A stretch of DNA of 64,000 nucleotides, taken from Gracilaria vermiculophylla (Eukaryota; Rhodophyta; Florideophyceae; Gracilariales; Gracilariaceae). The notes beneath the pieces are model-generated. The model did no database searches. It saw nothing but the letters and a program-made list of their open reading frames with translations, and was not told where the DNA came from. How positions within the stretch are numbered: position 1 is the first letter of the stretch; every line of letters starts with the position of its first letter. Shown piece by piece: positions 20,178-30,491 of this stretch. The stretch lies in assembly GCA_019155205.2 (NCBI GenBank), contig JAHNZQ020000010.1, positions 1,496,876 to 1,560,875 of the forward strand, in the 5' to 3' direction. The position numbers and the translations under genes are program-made.

Positions 20178-21503
20178 TTAGTGCAAATTTTCAGATATTC
20201 GGTAATCCACAATCAAAGGGTAATGGTCGCTCCCTTCAATATCTGGTCGAACGAAACAGTCACTGAGTACACCAAGTTTGAAAGATTTAGAATCTATGAG
20301 ATGATAGTCCAATCGCCAGCCTTTTCCAGCTTCTTTCAGTCGAGTTCCAAACCTTCGGGAGTAGTAAGTATATCCAGGATATTCTTTATACAGGGTCCTC
20401 CAGCAATCGATCCAACCTGCTCCGCTTTCGAGTAATTCACCGAATTCGTTTCTCTCTTCTGGAGTATGTCCCGCACTTTTCTTGTTTCCTTTACTATCGT
20501 GAATGTCAATTTCTTCATGTGCAACGTTCAAATCCCCACAGTATAAAACGTTCCAGCTCTTCGCTGTCTCGTTAAGAAAATTTCTCATCACGGGTTCGAA
20601 ACCGGTGGTTCTGTAGTCCAGACGCGCTAGCTTCCCACCTGAATTGGGGACGTATGAGTTGATGATTGCTAAACGATTATTGAAGAACAAAGACAGTACT
20701 CTACCTTCTGCATCAGCAATTTCATCTCCCATTCCTTGCTCCACTTTTTCTAGGACTAAATTGAGAGAACTGATATTGCTGTTGATAAACACCGCTACTC
20801 CAGAATACCCTTTCTTTGCTGTAGAGTGATTCCAATGCACGTCATACCCTTTGAAGGTTGGTATTCCTCCCATGGCCCCCTCGCTCAGTTTCGTTTCTTG
20901 AAGACAAAGAATATGTGGGTTTTCCTTGTCTAGATACGATTGAAAAGCTCCGGACTTCAAAATAGATCGAAATGATGCAACATTCCATGTCACGACGCGC
21001 AAGATTCCAGGAGGAATAATGTACGGCTTGCTTGCATGGTCTGGGGGATATATGGGTAAAGGAATGGGCGCGGAGTTAGAAGGCTCCGTGATGACGGCGC
21101 GGGAGGCTTTCTCGGCCGAAGAATTTGCGCTGATCACAACTTGAGCAACTGTGCTCGCTGACTCTTTCTTTGCTTTGCGAGGTCTCTTGCGATCCCGGCT
21201 GCCAGTGGTTTTCGGTTTGGACGAAGGCGGGGTTTCCGTTGCGGACTGGATCTCAATAGTGCTCGGATCATTTTGTTCATCATCGGGGCATGTCTGTGCT
21301 CGCTTTTTGGTACTTTGGTCTATGGGGATTTTTGGAGAGTCCGGGCTTGCCGATAGAGCTTTGATGCTCAGACGGGAGCTTCGACGAGGCGCGTGAGACA
21401 TGCTTTTTTTAAGAGGATCCAGAGTTGCTTTTGATCGCTTCAGAAGAGTAGAGCGCAACAGGGGCACAGTTGTTTGAAGTGAAACAAAAAGCAAGCCACG
21501 CAT
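20178..21503 (-). CDS. AP endonuclease, ExoIII/APE1 family
   Basis: A 441-residue class II apurinic/apyrimidinic endonuclease that incises abasic sites in base-excision repair. The endonuclease/exonuclease/phosphatase domain fills about 165-440 with all core motifs: TWNVASFRS, LQETKLSE, GYSGVAVF, GDLNVAHEEIDIHDSKGNKK, the NEFGELL and GYTYYSRRFGTRLKEAGKGWRLDY regions, and a final GSDHYPL. The N-terminal 160 residues are Ser/Lys-rich with a nuclear-localisation-like cluster (RDRKRPRKAKKE), preceded by a hydrophobic, basic start (MRGLLFVSLQ) that could direct some protein to an organelle. The start is the ATG at 21503; the longer open frame begins only at GTG. Confidence 0.94.
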   Translation of the reverse strand: MRGLLFVSLQTTVPLLRSTLLKRSKATLDPLKKSMSHAPRRSSRLSIKALSASPDSPKIPIDQSTKKRAQTCPDDEQNDPSTIEIQSATETPPSSKPKTTGSRDRKRPRKAKKESASTVAQVVISANSSAEKASRAVITEPSNSAPIPLPIYPPDHASKPYIIPPGILRVVTWNVASFRSILKSGAFQSYLDKENPHILCLQETKLSEGAMGGIPTFKGYDVHWNHSTAKKGYSGVAVFINSNISSLNLVLEKVEQGMGDEIADAEGRVLSLFFNNRLAIINSYVPNSGGKLARLDYRTTGFEPVMRNFLNETAKSWNVLYCGDLNVAHEEIDIHDSKGNKKSAGHTPEERNEFGELLESGAGWIDCWRTLYKEYPGYTYYSRRFGTRLKEAGKGWRLDYHLIDSKSFKLGVLSDCFVRPDIEGSDHYPLIVDYRISENLH

Positions 21504-22275
21504 CGGAATGGCATTTGAATCAGAGTTTTGCGGGACCTTGATAATTCGCTGGTTTTCAAGATCCGAAGCGCGGCAGATGGCTCGAGTGGATAATTGGGCA
21601 GGGGAAGCAACAAATCGTATCCACAACTCGACTAGCGGACAATCTATCGAAGGTTTACTCAACTCGATTGCGGAGCGGGTTGTTTGCACATGAATATGGC
21701 AGGTTTGGCTTCTTTGAGCGGACGTCGTGAAAAATACGCTGCGGCGTGTACGATGGTAAGGTACCTTGGTAGAGAATTGCCTTACTCAGTTTCATCTTGA
21801 AACTTTCAAATAACTGCCATCGCAACAGCTGCATAAACCATTTAAATTGAAAAGCGATCAAGTTTCTAAGGGGACACCCTTGGTACTTATATTAAATAGA
21901 AATGAAGAGTTTGCCTGGAGCAAGTGCTCGGGCACTATGTGTGATTTGCACGATTGCAAAACAACGCATTTCGGGAAAAAGGCTGCCCAGTCGGTGCGGT
22001 TTGCACTCTGTAATTCGAAGGGTATGGTCCCTCTGTAACCGCTGACGAGCATAGGCGGTGACAGAGCGAAAGCAAGCACTACTCCTTACGGCGTGCATAG
22101 CTAACTCTTACACAGTCGTGTAGGTCCAGCAGGGGAAAACGGCATGGTTGCTGTTCGAGACGGGTGCAGCCTAGTTTTCAAGCAAGCTTGAAACGAGGTT
22201 GATGGTTGGCATGCCACAACAAAACACAGATACTACTCTGAGCCCTGGTAAGTAAAAGACTGTGTCATTTCGAAA
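21504..22275. promoter_or_regulatory. Divergent promoter region (AP endonuclease / CDC123)
   Basis: About 770 bp between two divergent start codons. The only open frames are short. It should contain both promoters. I see no unmistakable TATA box. Confidence 0.4.
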
Positions 22276-23196
22276 ATGCCAGCCACGACAAGTCCCGCAA
22301 CCGTTTCATTCGCACCAAACGCATGGGTTCCTAGGTTTCGTCGTCGCACTCCCAAGACACGTTTTGTTTGGTTGGATCCCCCGGTGCTGCATTCTCTACT
22401 CGAAGGCACGGTCAAAACAACGACACAAGAGGGTGTTGTCGAATGGTCTGACGGAACAACATCCGACGTTACCGCAGAAACCTCCGCGTATCTTGATCTG
22501 GAAGCTTCAATCAACGCTTGCATTAGTGAGTTAGGGGGTGCTGTGTGCCCAAAATTTGATTCCAAGTGTCCTTCGGATGCAACTTGGGTTAATTTCCATC
22601 GCTCTTTGAAATGCACAAGTGCGGAAGATGTGCTTGTCATGTTTAATTCTTCAGAACGTGTGATGCACATTGTCGATGCAGAGAATGGATGTTCTTTGGC
22701 TTTAAGAAAATGGGCTAATCTCGATGACCGCATGGAGTTTCGAGTGTTTGTGCGTAATGAGGAAATCGTTGCCATATCACAGAGATCAGAGAACTTTTTT
22801 GAGTATGATGACAATGAAATGGATTCCATAGTGGAAAAGATCATTGAATTCTACGACACAGCGATAAAGGGTTCCTTCCCGGGTAATTATGTCGTCGACG
22901 TTTACATCGAACGGGAAAATGTCTGGATTATTGACTTCGACCACTGGGGAGCGGCAAAATCCCTACTATACAGCTGGGAGGAGCTAAACACTGCGCACTG
23001 GATGTCCAGCGGAAGACCTCAGTTTCGATGCGCTCAGCGTTGTGGTATACTTCCTTCACGCGGGATGTCGGATGGACTTCCCGTCGAGCTTCGACATGAA
23101 GATGCTATAGGTGACCTGATTGAAGCAGCGAGGAGGCTGTTGGGCGAACAAGGTGAAATTGACTCTGAACCCAGCAGTGAAAATGACAATGATTAG
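22276..23196 (+). CDS. CDC123: CDC123/D123 family, eIF2 assembly chaperone
   Basis: A 306-residue D123-family protein. CDC123 is an ATP-grasp-like chaperone that joins eIF2 gamma to alpha, promoting assembly of the eIF2 translation initiation complex. Visible family blocks are GGAVCPKFDSKCPSDATWVN (nucleotide-site entry), LALRKWANLDDRMEFRVFVRN, IVAISQRS, and NYVVDVYIERENVWIIDFDHWG, whose acidic residues fit metal-ATP binding. The acidic C-terminal tail (about 290-306) is also typical. Length is near the human 336. It is intronless, and its 3' end is 46 bp from the convergent COQ10-like gene. Confidence 0.93.
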   Translation: MPATTSPATVSFAPNAWVPRFRRRTPKTRFVWLDPPVLHSLLEGTVKTTTQEGVVEWSDGTTSDVTAETSAYLDLEASINACISELGGAVCPKFDSKCPSDATWVNFHRSLKCTSAEDVLVMFNSSERVMHIVDAENGCSLALRKWANLDDRMEFRVFVRNEEIVAISQRSENFFEYDDNEMDSIVEKIIEFYDTAIKGSFPGNYVVDVYIERENVWIIDFDHWGAAKSLLYSWEELNTAHWMSSGRPQFRCAQRCGILPSRGMSDGLPVELRHEDAIGDLIEAARRLLGEQGEIDSEPSSENDND

Positions 23197-23242
23197 GCTC
23201 CAGTTTCGTTGGCATGGTCATTGCATTTCTTTTATTGGGCAG

Positions 23243-23920
23243 TTACCATCTATGTAGTATTCCATGACGTTCAGCACCGTGATACTTGGCAACGCACCTG
23301 TTCTCGAAAGCTCCCACCATCTGTTTAACAACCTCTTCGAAAAATATGTTTGTCACGCGCTGGTACATTGGATTCCGAAACGCAAATTCTACGTAGAACT
23401 TGAGTTTTGTGATGTCACCTACGGGTTCAAAAGTCCAATCAGTAATAAGGTAGTCAAAAAGGGATGAGTTTGGCACATCCGCGCAAACGGATCGGTACGG
23501 CTTCAAAGTGATAACGGATGTGTATTTCTCAGAAAGAACACGAAAGCCTACTGCGAGATCGGCGATTATGTGATGTTCATCAATTCTACGCGTTACTCGC
23601 GATGATGTACACCACGGCACAAATTCCGAGTACTCATCGACATTTGCAACGACTCGATAAAGCTGTTCTGGGGTGAATGGGACTATGCGCTCTTCTGAAT
23701 GATTTCGGGAGTGCGGCGAGCGGGTGCGAGGCGTGGAACTGTTCGATCTCTTCGGGGTTGGTACAAACGAATCAGCAGGTCGTGTGATTATTGATGGTGT
23801 TAGCGGAGTCAAAGGTTTGGTTATTAAGGACGCTGCCGGTCGTATGGGGTGGACGACTTTTGAATGACTTGAAAATTGTCGCCAAGAGCTCCGAATCCAA
23901 GTGGTTGTCCGGACGGTCAT
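23243..23920 (-). CDS. COQ10: COQ10-like coenzyme Q-binding START protein
   Basis: A 225-residue protein with a Ser/Arg-rich, mitochondrial-type N-terminus (about 1-70) followed by a START-like polyketide-cyclase domain (about 80-220). Characteristic stretches are PFTPEQLYRVVANVDEYSEFVPWC, VGFRVLSEKYTSVITLKP, and FYVEFAFRNPMYQRVTNIFFEEVVKQMVGAFENRC. COQ10 binds ubiquinone in the inner mitochondrial membrane and is needed for efficient respiration and Q biosynthesis. The ATG at 23920 was chosen; a GTG two codons upstream is not needed. A bacterial-type RatA relative is the alternative, but the presequence favours the mitochondrial form. Confidence 0.9.
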   Translation of the reverse strand: MTVRTTTWIRSSWRQFSSHSKVVHPIRPAASLITKPLTPLTPSIITRPADSFVPTPKRSNSSTPRTRSPHSRNHSEERIVPFTPEQLYRVVANVDEYSEFVPWCTSSRVTRRIDEHHIIADLAVGFRVLSEKYTSVITLKPYRSVCADVPNSSLFDYLITDWTFEPVGDITKLKFYVEFAFRNPMYQRVTNIFFEEVVKQMVGAFENRCVAKYHGAERHGILHRW

Positions 23921-24920
23921 TCTCACTGCATAAATGTGAGTGCAGGTATATGATGCACCTGAGAAGAATTACTGTCGATGAAAATGAGAACGCTTAAGCT
24001 CTAGTACAAACGGTAAGAATCGGATTTGCCGAGTGTGGAGCTGAAATGCCTCGAACGGTAGAATGAGAATGAATGAAAACTTTGTCCAGTCCAACAGCAA
24101 AACTTTGGTTAAAAGCGGCGAAGGAAAAGCATTGTATCAAAACCGAATATGAAGGGAAGAAACTGCTTGAGTTCGTTAGGCACTCTTAGTCTATAATTCT
24201 TTCAGAAGAAGGAGGTCATTCAATGGGAGAGGTGGGATGATGTCATGAATCTCGGAAATCGGAGAATTCCGGATGCTCGTGGGCCACGGCCACAGCGTAC
24301 ATATCTGTATCTGCACTGACCGAGCAACTGGACCAACGGTGCCGGATTTGAGGTCTCAATTACCCAATTTTGATGAGTTCATTAATTTTCATGATTTTCT
24401 ACGGGATTCTCGTCGAAATGGCTGTACACATCTGATTGTTGCATCTAGAGTAATGCATTGCGGTGCATGCATTCATGTGTCAGTACTTATAATTGACAAA
24501 AAGTGCACACTCAAATACCAGATAAATCGCAGATGCTTTTCCAGTGTTACTGACAAATCCGCAGGTAGAATGGTTCGAGGGTTAAAGGGCGCACAATCCT
24601 ACTTTCCAACTGTATCTTCACAATCAGCTTTTCTGATGACCGTAGGTGAGACGTGTGACTGAATTTTCATCATCTCTGTGAATAATGGAATGCTCTTCAC
24701 TGACTCAACCCATGTCCGCAGTGTCTTCTCCACACTTAAGAGCATTGGATACATTTAGAAGTTCAGTGAGACATTGGCCTCCATCAGGTAGCGAAGATGT
24801 GGGCAAAAGGTGTAGACTACTAACAGGCGCTGTTGCAAAGAATAATTGCAAATGAATTTTGAAATGAAAGTAATACGGAGACTTCTATCTTATAACAGCA
24901 GTTCACAATCGATAGTGACA
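23921..24920. other. Intergenic, no gene seen
   Basis: 1 kb between the COQ10 promoter and the 3' end of the ornithine carbamoyltransferase gene. An ATG-initiated 129-codon plus-strand frame at 24273-24662 has no domain and ordinary base composition, so I do not call it. No RNA gene was seen. Confidence 0.4.
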
Positions 24921-25970
24921 CTAAACTCCAACATCGATTCCCATACATGCAAGTATGATAGCCAGCTGCGCATGCATTCGATTCTCTGCTTGTTGAAACA
25001 CGATTGAATAGTCGGCTTCCATCACTTCATCCGTACATTCTCTTCCTCTCTCCGCGGGTAAACAGTGCAGAAACTTGCCGTTATTTGTATGTTTCATGAT
25101 ATCACCGGTGATCTGGAAATCCTTAAAGACCTTTTCACGTTCCAGAGCCTCTTCCTTCTGCCCCATACTGGCCCATACATCGGTGTAAACAAAATCTGCA
25201 TTTCGAGTAGCTTCCTGAGGGTCGTGTGAAATGTTTACTTCTGATATCCCCATGCTCTTTACTTTTTCAAAGAGTTGCATGTTGGGCAAGTACCCGTTCG
25301 GACAAGCACATGTAAATCGAATAGGTAGCAACGAAGCTAATTCAAACCAAGAGTGAACGATGTTGTTCCCATCGCCAACATAAACAACGTGTGCTCCATC
25401 AATCGAACCACGAGATTCCAAGATTGTGAGCGCGTCTGCGACAATCTGACATGGGTGATTGTAATCAGTGAGACCATTAATAACTGGAACAGATGCGTAC
25501 TGGGCCATTTCAATAATATCCTTGTGTGCAAACAAGCGAGCCATAATGATGTCAGTCATTCCCGACAGCACTCGAGAAACATCCTTCGCCGCTTCCCTAG
25601 TGTTCACGCCAACTTCTGGACCGAGACATAATGCGTGTCCGCCAGATTTAAATACAGCCGTTTCGAAAGACACCCGTGTGCGGGCCGAGGGTTTCGCAAA
25701 CACCATCGACATCGCCTTTTTCTTCATTGGCAGGAACTCGGGGTCGTTGAGACTGTCACGCTTCTTGAGCTCGTCAGCGATGCGAAGTACATCTCGCAAC
25801 TGCTGCGAGGAAAAGTCATCAACATGCAAAAAATGAGACTGCGTGGCGGGCAACTTGGTTTTTGTCACAAGCGGCTGTGGCGCTGTCGTGGAGCATCGTG
25901 GAACACGCGTGGAGCTCCGTCGCGGACGTGAAGAGACCGGCAGCGGGGAAGATATGAATCCAGGGATCAT
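24921..25970 (-). CDS. OTC: Ornithine carbamoyltransferase
   Basis: A 349-residue OTC converting ornithine and carbamoyl phosphate to citrulline in arginine synthesis. After an N-terminal extension rich in Ser/Arg/Pro (about 1-40, likely a plastid or mitochondrial transit peptide), the catalytic motifs are intact: the carbamoyl-phosphate loop SARTR at 95-99, HPCQ at 172-175, the DVWASMGQ ornithine loop at 264-271, and HCLP at 302-305. Length fits a monomer of the trimeric anabolic enzyme plus a transit peptide. The ATG at 25970 begins the extension. It diverges from the TPR-RING gene across about 550 bp. Confidence 0.95.
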   Translation of the reverse strand: MIPGFISSPLPVSSRPRRSSTRVPRCSTTAPQPLVTKTKLPATQSHFLHVDDFSSQQLRDVLRIADELKKRDSLNDPEFLPMKKKAMSMVFAKPSARTRVSFETAVFKSGGHALCLGPEVGVNTREAAKDVSRVLSGMTDIIMARLFAHKDIIEMAQYASVPVINGLTDYNHPCQIVADALTILESRGSIDGAHVVYVGDGNNIVHSWFELASLLPIRFTCACPNGYLPNMQLFEKVKSMGISEVNISHDPQEATRNADFVYTDVWASMGQKEEALEREKVFKDFQITGDIMKHTNNGKFLHCLPAERGRECTDEVMEADYSIVFQQAENRMHAQLAIILACMGIDVGV

Positions 25971-26519
25971 AGTTGTATTTGGCCGCGGACTAGAAAGGGG
26001 GATGCTTGCAGTGAGGCGAACGTCGCCGACGCTTCAACGAGGATCGGAATGGAAACCCTCTCTCTGGACGAGATCCGTATCTGGAGCACTGTAGTAGCTG
26101 GTGTGCTTGGAAGCATTGCTGTTTAAGTGTCACACGTAACACACATGTGGTCGTCATCGACGGGTCCATCAGGGGGCGGCTGTGCACTGGCACCGGCGCT
26201 TTTGACAACAAGTCGCGCTCAATTGCATTCCGCGGGTGCTTCAATCACTGCCACGCAGTCTTTGTTGCCCGACTTGGGAGCGACGCCTGCTATCTCTCTA
26301 TGCATTTCTGCACTGTTAGTTTGCAAAAACGCAACCTGTGGGGTAACGGATCTTCGATACTTGAACAGCCTTCCTCCGTCTGCGCGTCGTTTGAGAGTTC
26401 GGCAAGCGCAGTTGAGCATTTCCAAGCTTCCTGTCTTCTCGCATCGTATGCGAAATTGCATACAAAAGTGCCTACCTGTTGCGGCTTGCTTGCTTCTAGC
26501 CAGGGCAATTCTTAAGCAT
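25971..26519. promoter_or_regulatory. Divergent promoter region (OTC / TPR-RING gene)
   Basis: About 550 bp between the chosen start codons. The plus-strand frame of the TPR-RING gene stays open through most of it, with an alternative ATG at 26145, so part may be coding. Otherwise it is a promoter region with no clear motif. Confidence 0.4.
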
Positions 26520-29500
26520 ATGCAGTCCTCACACTCTGATGGTGCGCTGGAGCGGCGTCGCCGCAAGCGAGAAGCACGCTACCGTTTGCATGCCATTGCC
26601 TCATTCCTCATCCGCAGTGAACGTCGCGGGCTTCGCGTTTCTCCTCACGCGCAGTATGTCCTTGAGAATGAGTGCCTTGAAGTTTTCAAAGACTATGGTG
26701 GCCCACCTGATACTTTTCAGTTCGCTTCGACTCTGCGAGAAACCGCTGTTCGTATGTTTCGACAGGGCAGGTACAAAGAAGCTAATCAACGATACCGAAT
26801 GGCCTCTCTTTTCAACCCTTTTGATCCCACTCTTCTTTCCAATCGAGCCACATGTATTTACAACCTCAAACGCTATCGCCGGTGTGTAGAAATATGCCAG
26901 CTGTGTCTCTCCGCTTTTCCAAATCTGTTTTATACGGAGAATACTGGTTTGTACTTCCAAGTTCTCATTCTCCTAGCAAATGCACTCATCAAACTGCGCG
27001 ATTTTGGAGAAGCTGAAAAGGTGTTCAAAGATCTTGTCAGTGTCAAAAATAGGTTGAGCTCAGAAAAGGACACGAGAGTCTCGATGACGGAAGCCCTTAA
27101 CAAGCTACGCCGATTTCAAATAGACCTTAAGATTGCAAAGCAAAGCCCGTCTGATTTGTTTGAAGAATCTACCCTTCGAGAAGAAAAGCCTGCACGTCCT
27201 GCAGATTTTCCATATCAGAAAGAACGCGGGCGCTTTTTGCATCCGCACACTCCAAGCTGTTACCTTTTGGAGATCAATACTGGAATCGATGACTATAATT
27301 TAAGTGCGAAAGAGGATGGTGATCCTAATTTGATTGTTAACGTGGAGCACTTGTGTTACCATATCTATCATATGGGCATGGGCCCGTGTGGCCATGATGA
27401 CAACGACCTAATATGGCAAAACGATAGTGAGTCTTGTTCAACACAAGGTGATAATGAGGATTTTCAGGAGGGCTCGTGTTTCGGCGAGGACACAAACTGT
27501 TATGCTGATTATGAGTATGAAGAAGATGAATACGAGGGTAAGATCCAGTGTACATGTGGACGCAACCATAACGAAGAGTCTGGTGTAGTCTCCAGAGACG
27601 AACTTGCATCCAACGATGAGGAGATTTTCCCAGATCGAAATGAAGTACTTAGATGCGACGAGTTTGGCTTTGTCGAAAGCAACTCTCTCGACAACGAAGA
27701 GCAACCGATGATTCATGACTCGCAACTTTCAGATTCTTCTCATTATTCTGAATTGAATTTAGGTGTGAATGCGAACCGAAATCCAAACCCAGAGTCACTC
27801 GATGGTGCATTTTCACAAAATCCTACATCTTCAAGCCTGAAGTACAAGACGTTTTTATCCATGGATGACGCTGTAGAGTCTCTACGTTTGGCTCGGTATT
27901 CAGATGCTTCTCCTTTTGATCAGAGTGGAAAAGAAAGTGAAAGTGACCAAGTTTTTTGTAGACTTGCCTCGGAGTTGGCTTGTTTCGTTTCTGGGACTCA
28001 AAATGACACAGAGCCATCACCAATTCAAGATTCAGATAACGAAGAACCCATTTCGAAGCTAGACTTTTCTCATGTTCGAGAGAATGAAGACTGGGATTTA
28101 TTTGAGAAGGCATTTAAGGTTTTACCATCTGGCAATGATACATTCTTGTCTAGATGCACGGCACAGGTGTTTGGGAATTCTTTCCATTCTAGTGGGGCAT
28201 TAGACTTTACCCGGTATTTTGGGCCACATTTGCGTTTGCAATCTCAAGGCGGCAAGAAGAAGAGTAAAGCATGCGATCGCAACTGTCCGCCATGCTTTGC
28301 TCGACGAATGTGGAAACTTCGTTTCAAATCCCACAAGGTTGGAGAAGCGAAGCAGTTTTTCGCTAGCGTCTACGATGATGAGCGTAGAGATGATAGAAAC
28401 TTTTTGTCTCTACACGAATGGAGCTGCAGTGGCAATTATGGAAGTGGGTACGAACTTGCGACAGAACACGGTATACTGGTGCACGGTGTTGCCTACCTGA
28501 TACTTTTGCAGAATGAAGTGTGCTGGCAACGAAATGATGAGGGACTTGTCAATGGTGTGCAGAAGCCATTTAGCGCTGCACTTTTCAAAAACATGAAGAC
28601 AAGGACCGATCTGGCGGCGATTTCATCACTACGAGATATGCTCCTTGAAACACTGTACCTTATGCACTGCATCAAATATCAGGCTTGGAAGGGAGTTGCG
28701 CCCTCACATCAGTTTGTTAGAACCGCTGCGTTAGTTGCCGAAATGGTAAGTCCTTCTCCTGATTTGTCTAGCTTAAGCATTAAGGACGGGGAGACAAGGC
28801 TGATGATTCAAAATGAATCCGCAGTCGAGAACATGAACAAATGGGCTGCAGTTGGTCATTTATCGAAGGAAGAAGAGTGGGTCTACCATACGTTGTCTCG
28901 TGACGTTAGAGAAGTCATATTGCATTTTGAAAGAAAAGCTTTGGACATTACTCTAACTTCATTGCCTCCGATTCTTAATATCAACGAGGGAGAAGTGAAC
29001 GGAATTAGCCATATAAAAGAACTTCTTTATGGTCAAAGGTGTCGTCAACTTGAGAACATGTCTGCATCAAGAAAAGTTGTGGACCTAGAAAGAGGAGAAG
29101 CATTACTTTCCAGAGCCATTCGAGCATTTCCTTTAAAACTTAGTCTATATTTCAAACGAGCTGATATAAGATATCGAATGAAAAAATGGGACGCATGCAT
29201 TTGGGACCTCAACAAAATACAGGCTTTACTTGAACAGCAAAAGGAAGCGAATGGGCAGCATGCGCTTGTGTCTGAGCAGCAAAAGGTTATGTTGTATCAC
29301 GTCTTTCTTCTCGAAGGAGATGCACACAGGGCGAAAGCGCAAGAACTCAACTCGGGTCGGAAACGTCATATCATTGCGTCAATAGATCATTACAAACGTG
29401 CTGTGAGCCTGTGTCCCAAAAAGAAAAGAACTCGTGTCAAAATACTTCAGAAGGTGCGACAACAAGAGCACCTACTCGCTTTAATGGATAAGAACAAAGG

Positions 29501-30491
29501 AGCGAAACGGAAAGACGATTCTTCGGCGAAGAAATCTCGAAGGGAACGAAAACCGTCTGCCGTGAAACAAATGGTTATGACTCCTCAAATTAATTCATGT
29601 GCATCTTCAGAAGAAGGAGAAGAAGCTTTCGCTGTCGGTAACAGATATGGTGCCCTATTGAAAGAGAGTTCGGAAACTCCTCCGTCTCTGGAACTGCGGC
29701 AGGATCGATTCCAACCTGCTGCCTCGCGACCAGATCTGCGCTCCGTAGACAATAAGTTCAACCGCAACAGGCGCATCAGGATCGGGTCAAATAATAGGCC
29801 GTCTCCTGAAACGATACTCTCGGAAGTGCGTCGCATCCTGTCTTTATTTGGTGGTGCTGCACGATCTACGGATATCGTGGACAACCTCGATCTGACGGAA
29901 TGGAACGTTCAAGACTCTGGCGACTTCATTTCAAAGACGTACAAAACGTTGCACTCGCTTTGCTCGGAATATGGGACAGGATTTGAGACACGGGCGAGCT
30001 CCCACTCGGACCCGATAATAGCGCTGACGAATGATGGAGACTTTACTCCAGTTTCGAGAACCAAAATCTGTTCCTCGAGCACTAGACGGCACAATGAGAA
30101 ACCCTCCCGAGGCCATCGTGCCAGTCATGCCAACCACTCACGCAGTAGATCCTCCAGATTAGTTCAATCTCAGTCTCAGGCCATGTCTCAAACTCGTGCC
30201 TCCGAATCCATTGACTTCGAAAAAATGATTGCGAACCTTCTACGCCAAGAGAAAGATACGCAAAAGCCAGGGCAGAGTGTATCTGAGTCAAAAACTGATC
30301 GTGACATAGAATGTTGCATATGTATGGATAATCCGTCTGATAGCTTAACTATTCCGTGCAGACACCCTTTTTGTGAAGCTTGCATTCTGAACTACCTTAC
30401 GAGAGAAAACGCAGACAAGAACTGTCCTGTATGTCGATCAGAAGTGACGAATGTCGAATGTATGGTAGTGCATAAGGGCGTGGGAAAATAG
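26520..30491 (+). CDS. Large TPR and RING-HC protein, probable E3 ubiquitin ligase
   Basis: A 1323-residue protein. The N-terminus has TPR-like helices (about 70-190: AVRMFRQGRYKEANQRYRMASLFNP and PTLLSNRATCIYNLKRYRRCVEIC). A long acidic, Ser-rich middle (about 300-560) follows, then a segment with a Cys cluster (CDRNCPPCFARRMW), a second TPR-like region (about 860-960), and a basic linker. The C-terminal C3HC4 RING finger (about 1262-1305) has CCIC, CRHPFCEAC and CPVC in proper spacing. TPR plus terminal RING recalls animal TTC3, a ubiquitin ligase, but homology across the middle is not evident. The start is uncertain: ATGs at 26145 (in frame, 125 codons earlier) and 26520 are both possible. 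No intron was needed over 4 kb. Confidence 0.82.
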   Translation: MQSSHSDGALERRRRKREARYRLHAIASFLIRSERRGLRVSPHAQYVLENECLEVFKDYGGPPDTFQFASTLRETAVRMFRQGRYKEANQRYRMASLFNPFDPTLLSNRATCIYNLKRYRRCVEICQLCLSAFPNLFYTENTGLYFQVLILLANALIKLRDFGEAEKVFKDLVSVKNRLSSEKDTRVSMTEALNKLRRFQIDLKIAKQSPSDLFEESTLREEKPARPADFPYQKERGRFLHPHTPSCYLLEINTGIDDYNLSAKEDGDPNLIVNVEHLCYHIYHMGMGPCGHDDNDLIWQNDSESCSTQGDNEDFQEGSCFGEDTNCYADYEYEEDEYEGKIQCTCGRNHNEESGVVSRDELASNDEEIFPDRNEVLRCDEFGFVESNSLDNEEQPMIHDSQLSDSSHYSELNLGVNANRNPNPESLDGAFSQNPTSSSLKYKTFLSMDDAVESLRLARYSDASPFDQSGKESESDQVFCRLASELACFVSGTQNDTEPSPIQDSDNEEPISKLDFSHVRENEDWDLFEKAFKVLPSGNDTFLSRCTAQVFGNSFHSSGALDFTRYFGPHLRLQSQGGKKKSKACDRNCPPCFARRMWKLRFKSHKVGEAKQFFASVYDDERRDDRNFLSLHEWSCSGNYGSGYELATEHGILVHGVAYLILLQNEVCWQRNDEGLVNGVQKPFSAALFKNMKTRTDLAAISSLRDMLLETLYLMHCIKYQAWKGVAPSHQFVRTAALVAEMVSPSPDLSSLSIKDGETRLMIQNESAVENMNKWAAVGHLSKEEEWVYHTLSRDVREVILHFERKALDITLTSLPPILNINEGEVNGISHIKELLYGQRCRQLENMSASRKVVDLERGEALLSRAIRAFPLKLSLYFKRADIRYRMKKWDACIWDLNKIQALLEQQKEANGQHALVSEQQKVMLYHVFLLEGDAHRAKAQELNSGRKRHIIASIDHYKRAVSLCPKKKRTRVKILQKVRQQEHLLALMDKNKGAKRKDDSSAKKSRRERKPSAVKQMVMTPQINSCASSEEGEEAFAVGNRYGALLKESSETPPSLELRQDRFQPAASRPDLRSVDNKFNRNRRIRIGSNNRPSPETILSEVRRILSLFGGAARSTDIVDNLDLTEWNVQDSGDFISKTYKTLHSLCSEYGTGFETRASSHSDPIIALTNDGDFTPVSRTKICSSSTRRHNEKPSRGHRASHANHSRSRSSRLVQSQSQAMSQTRASESIDFEKMIANLLRQEKDTQKPGQSVSESKTDRDIECCICMDNPSDSLTIPCRHPFCEACILNYLTRENADKNCPVCRSEVTNVECMVVHKGVGK

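Noticed and set aside
20591..20605. CGGGTTCGAAACCGG, resembling a tRNA B-box
   Set aside because: It lies inside the AP endonuclease coding region, with no matching A-box or cloverleaf around it.
24273..24662. 129-codon ATG-initiated frame between COQ10 and OTC
   Set aside because: No recognisable domain or signal and nothing to separate it from chance. It could be revisited with transcript data.
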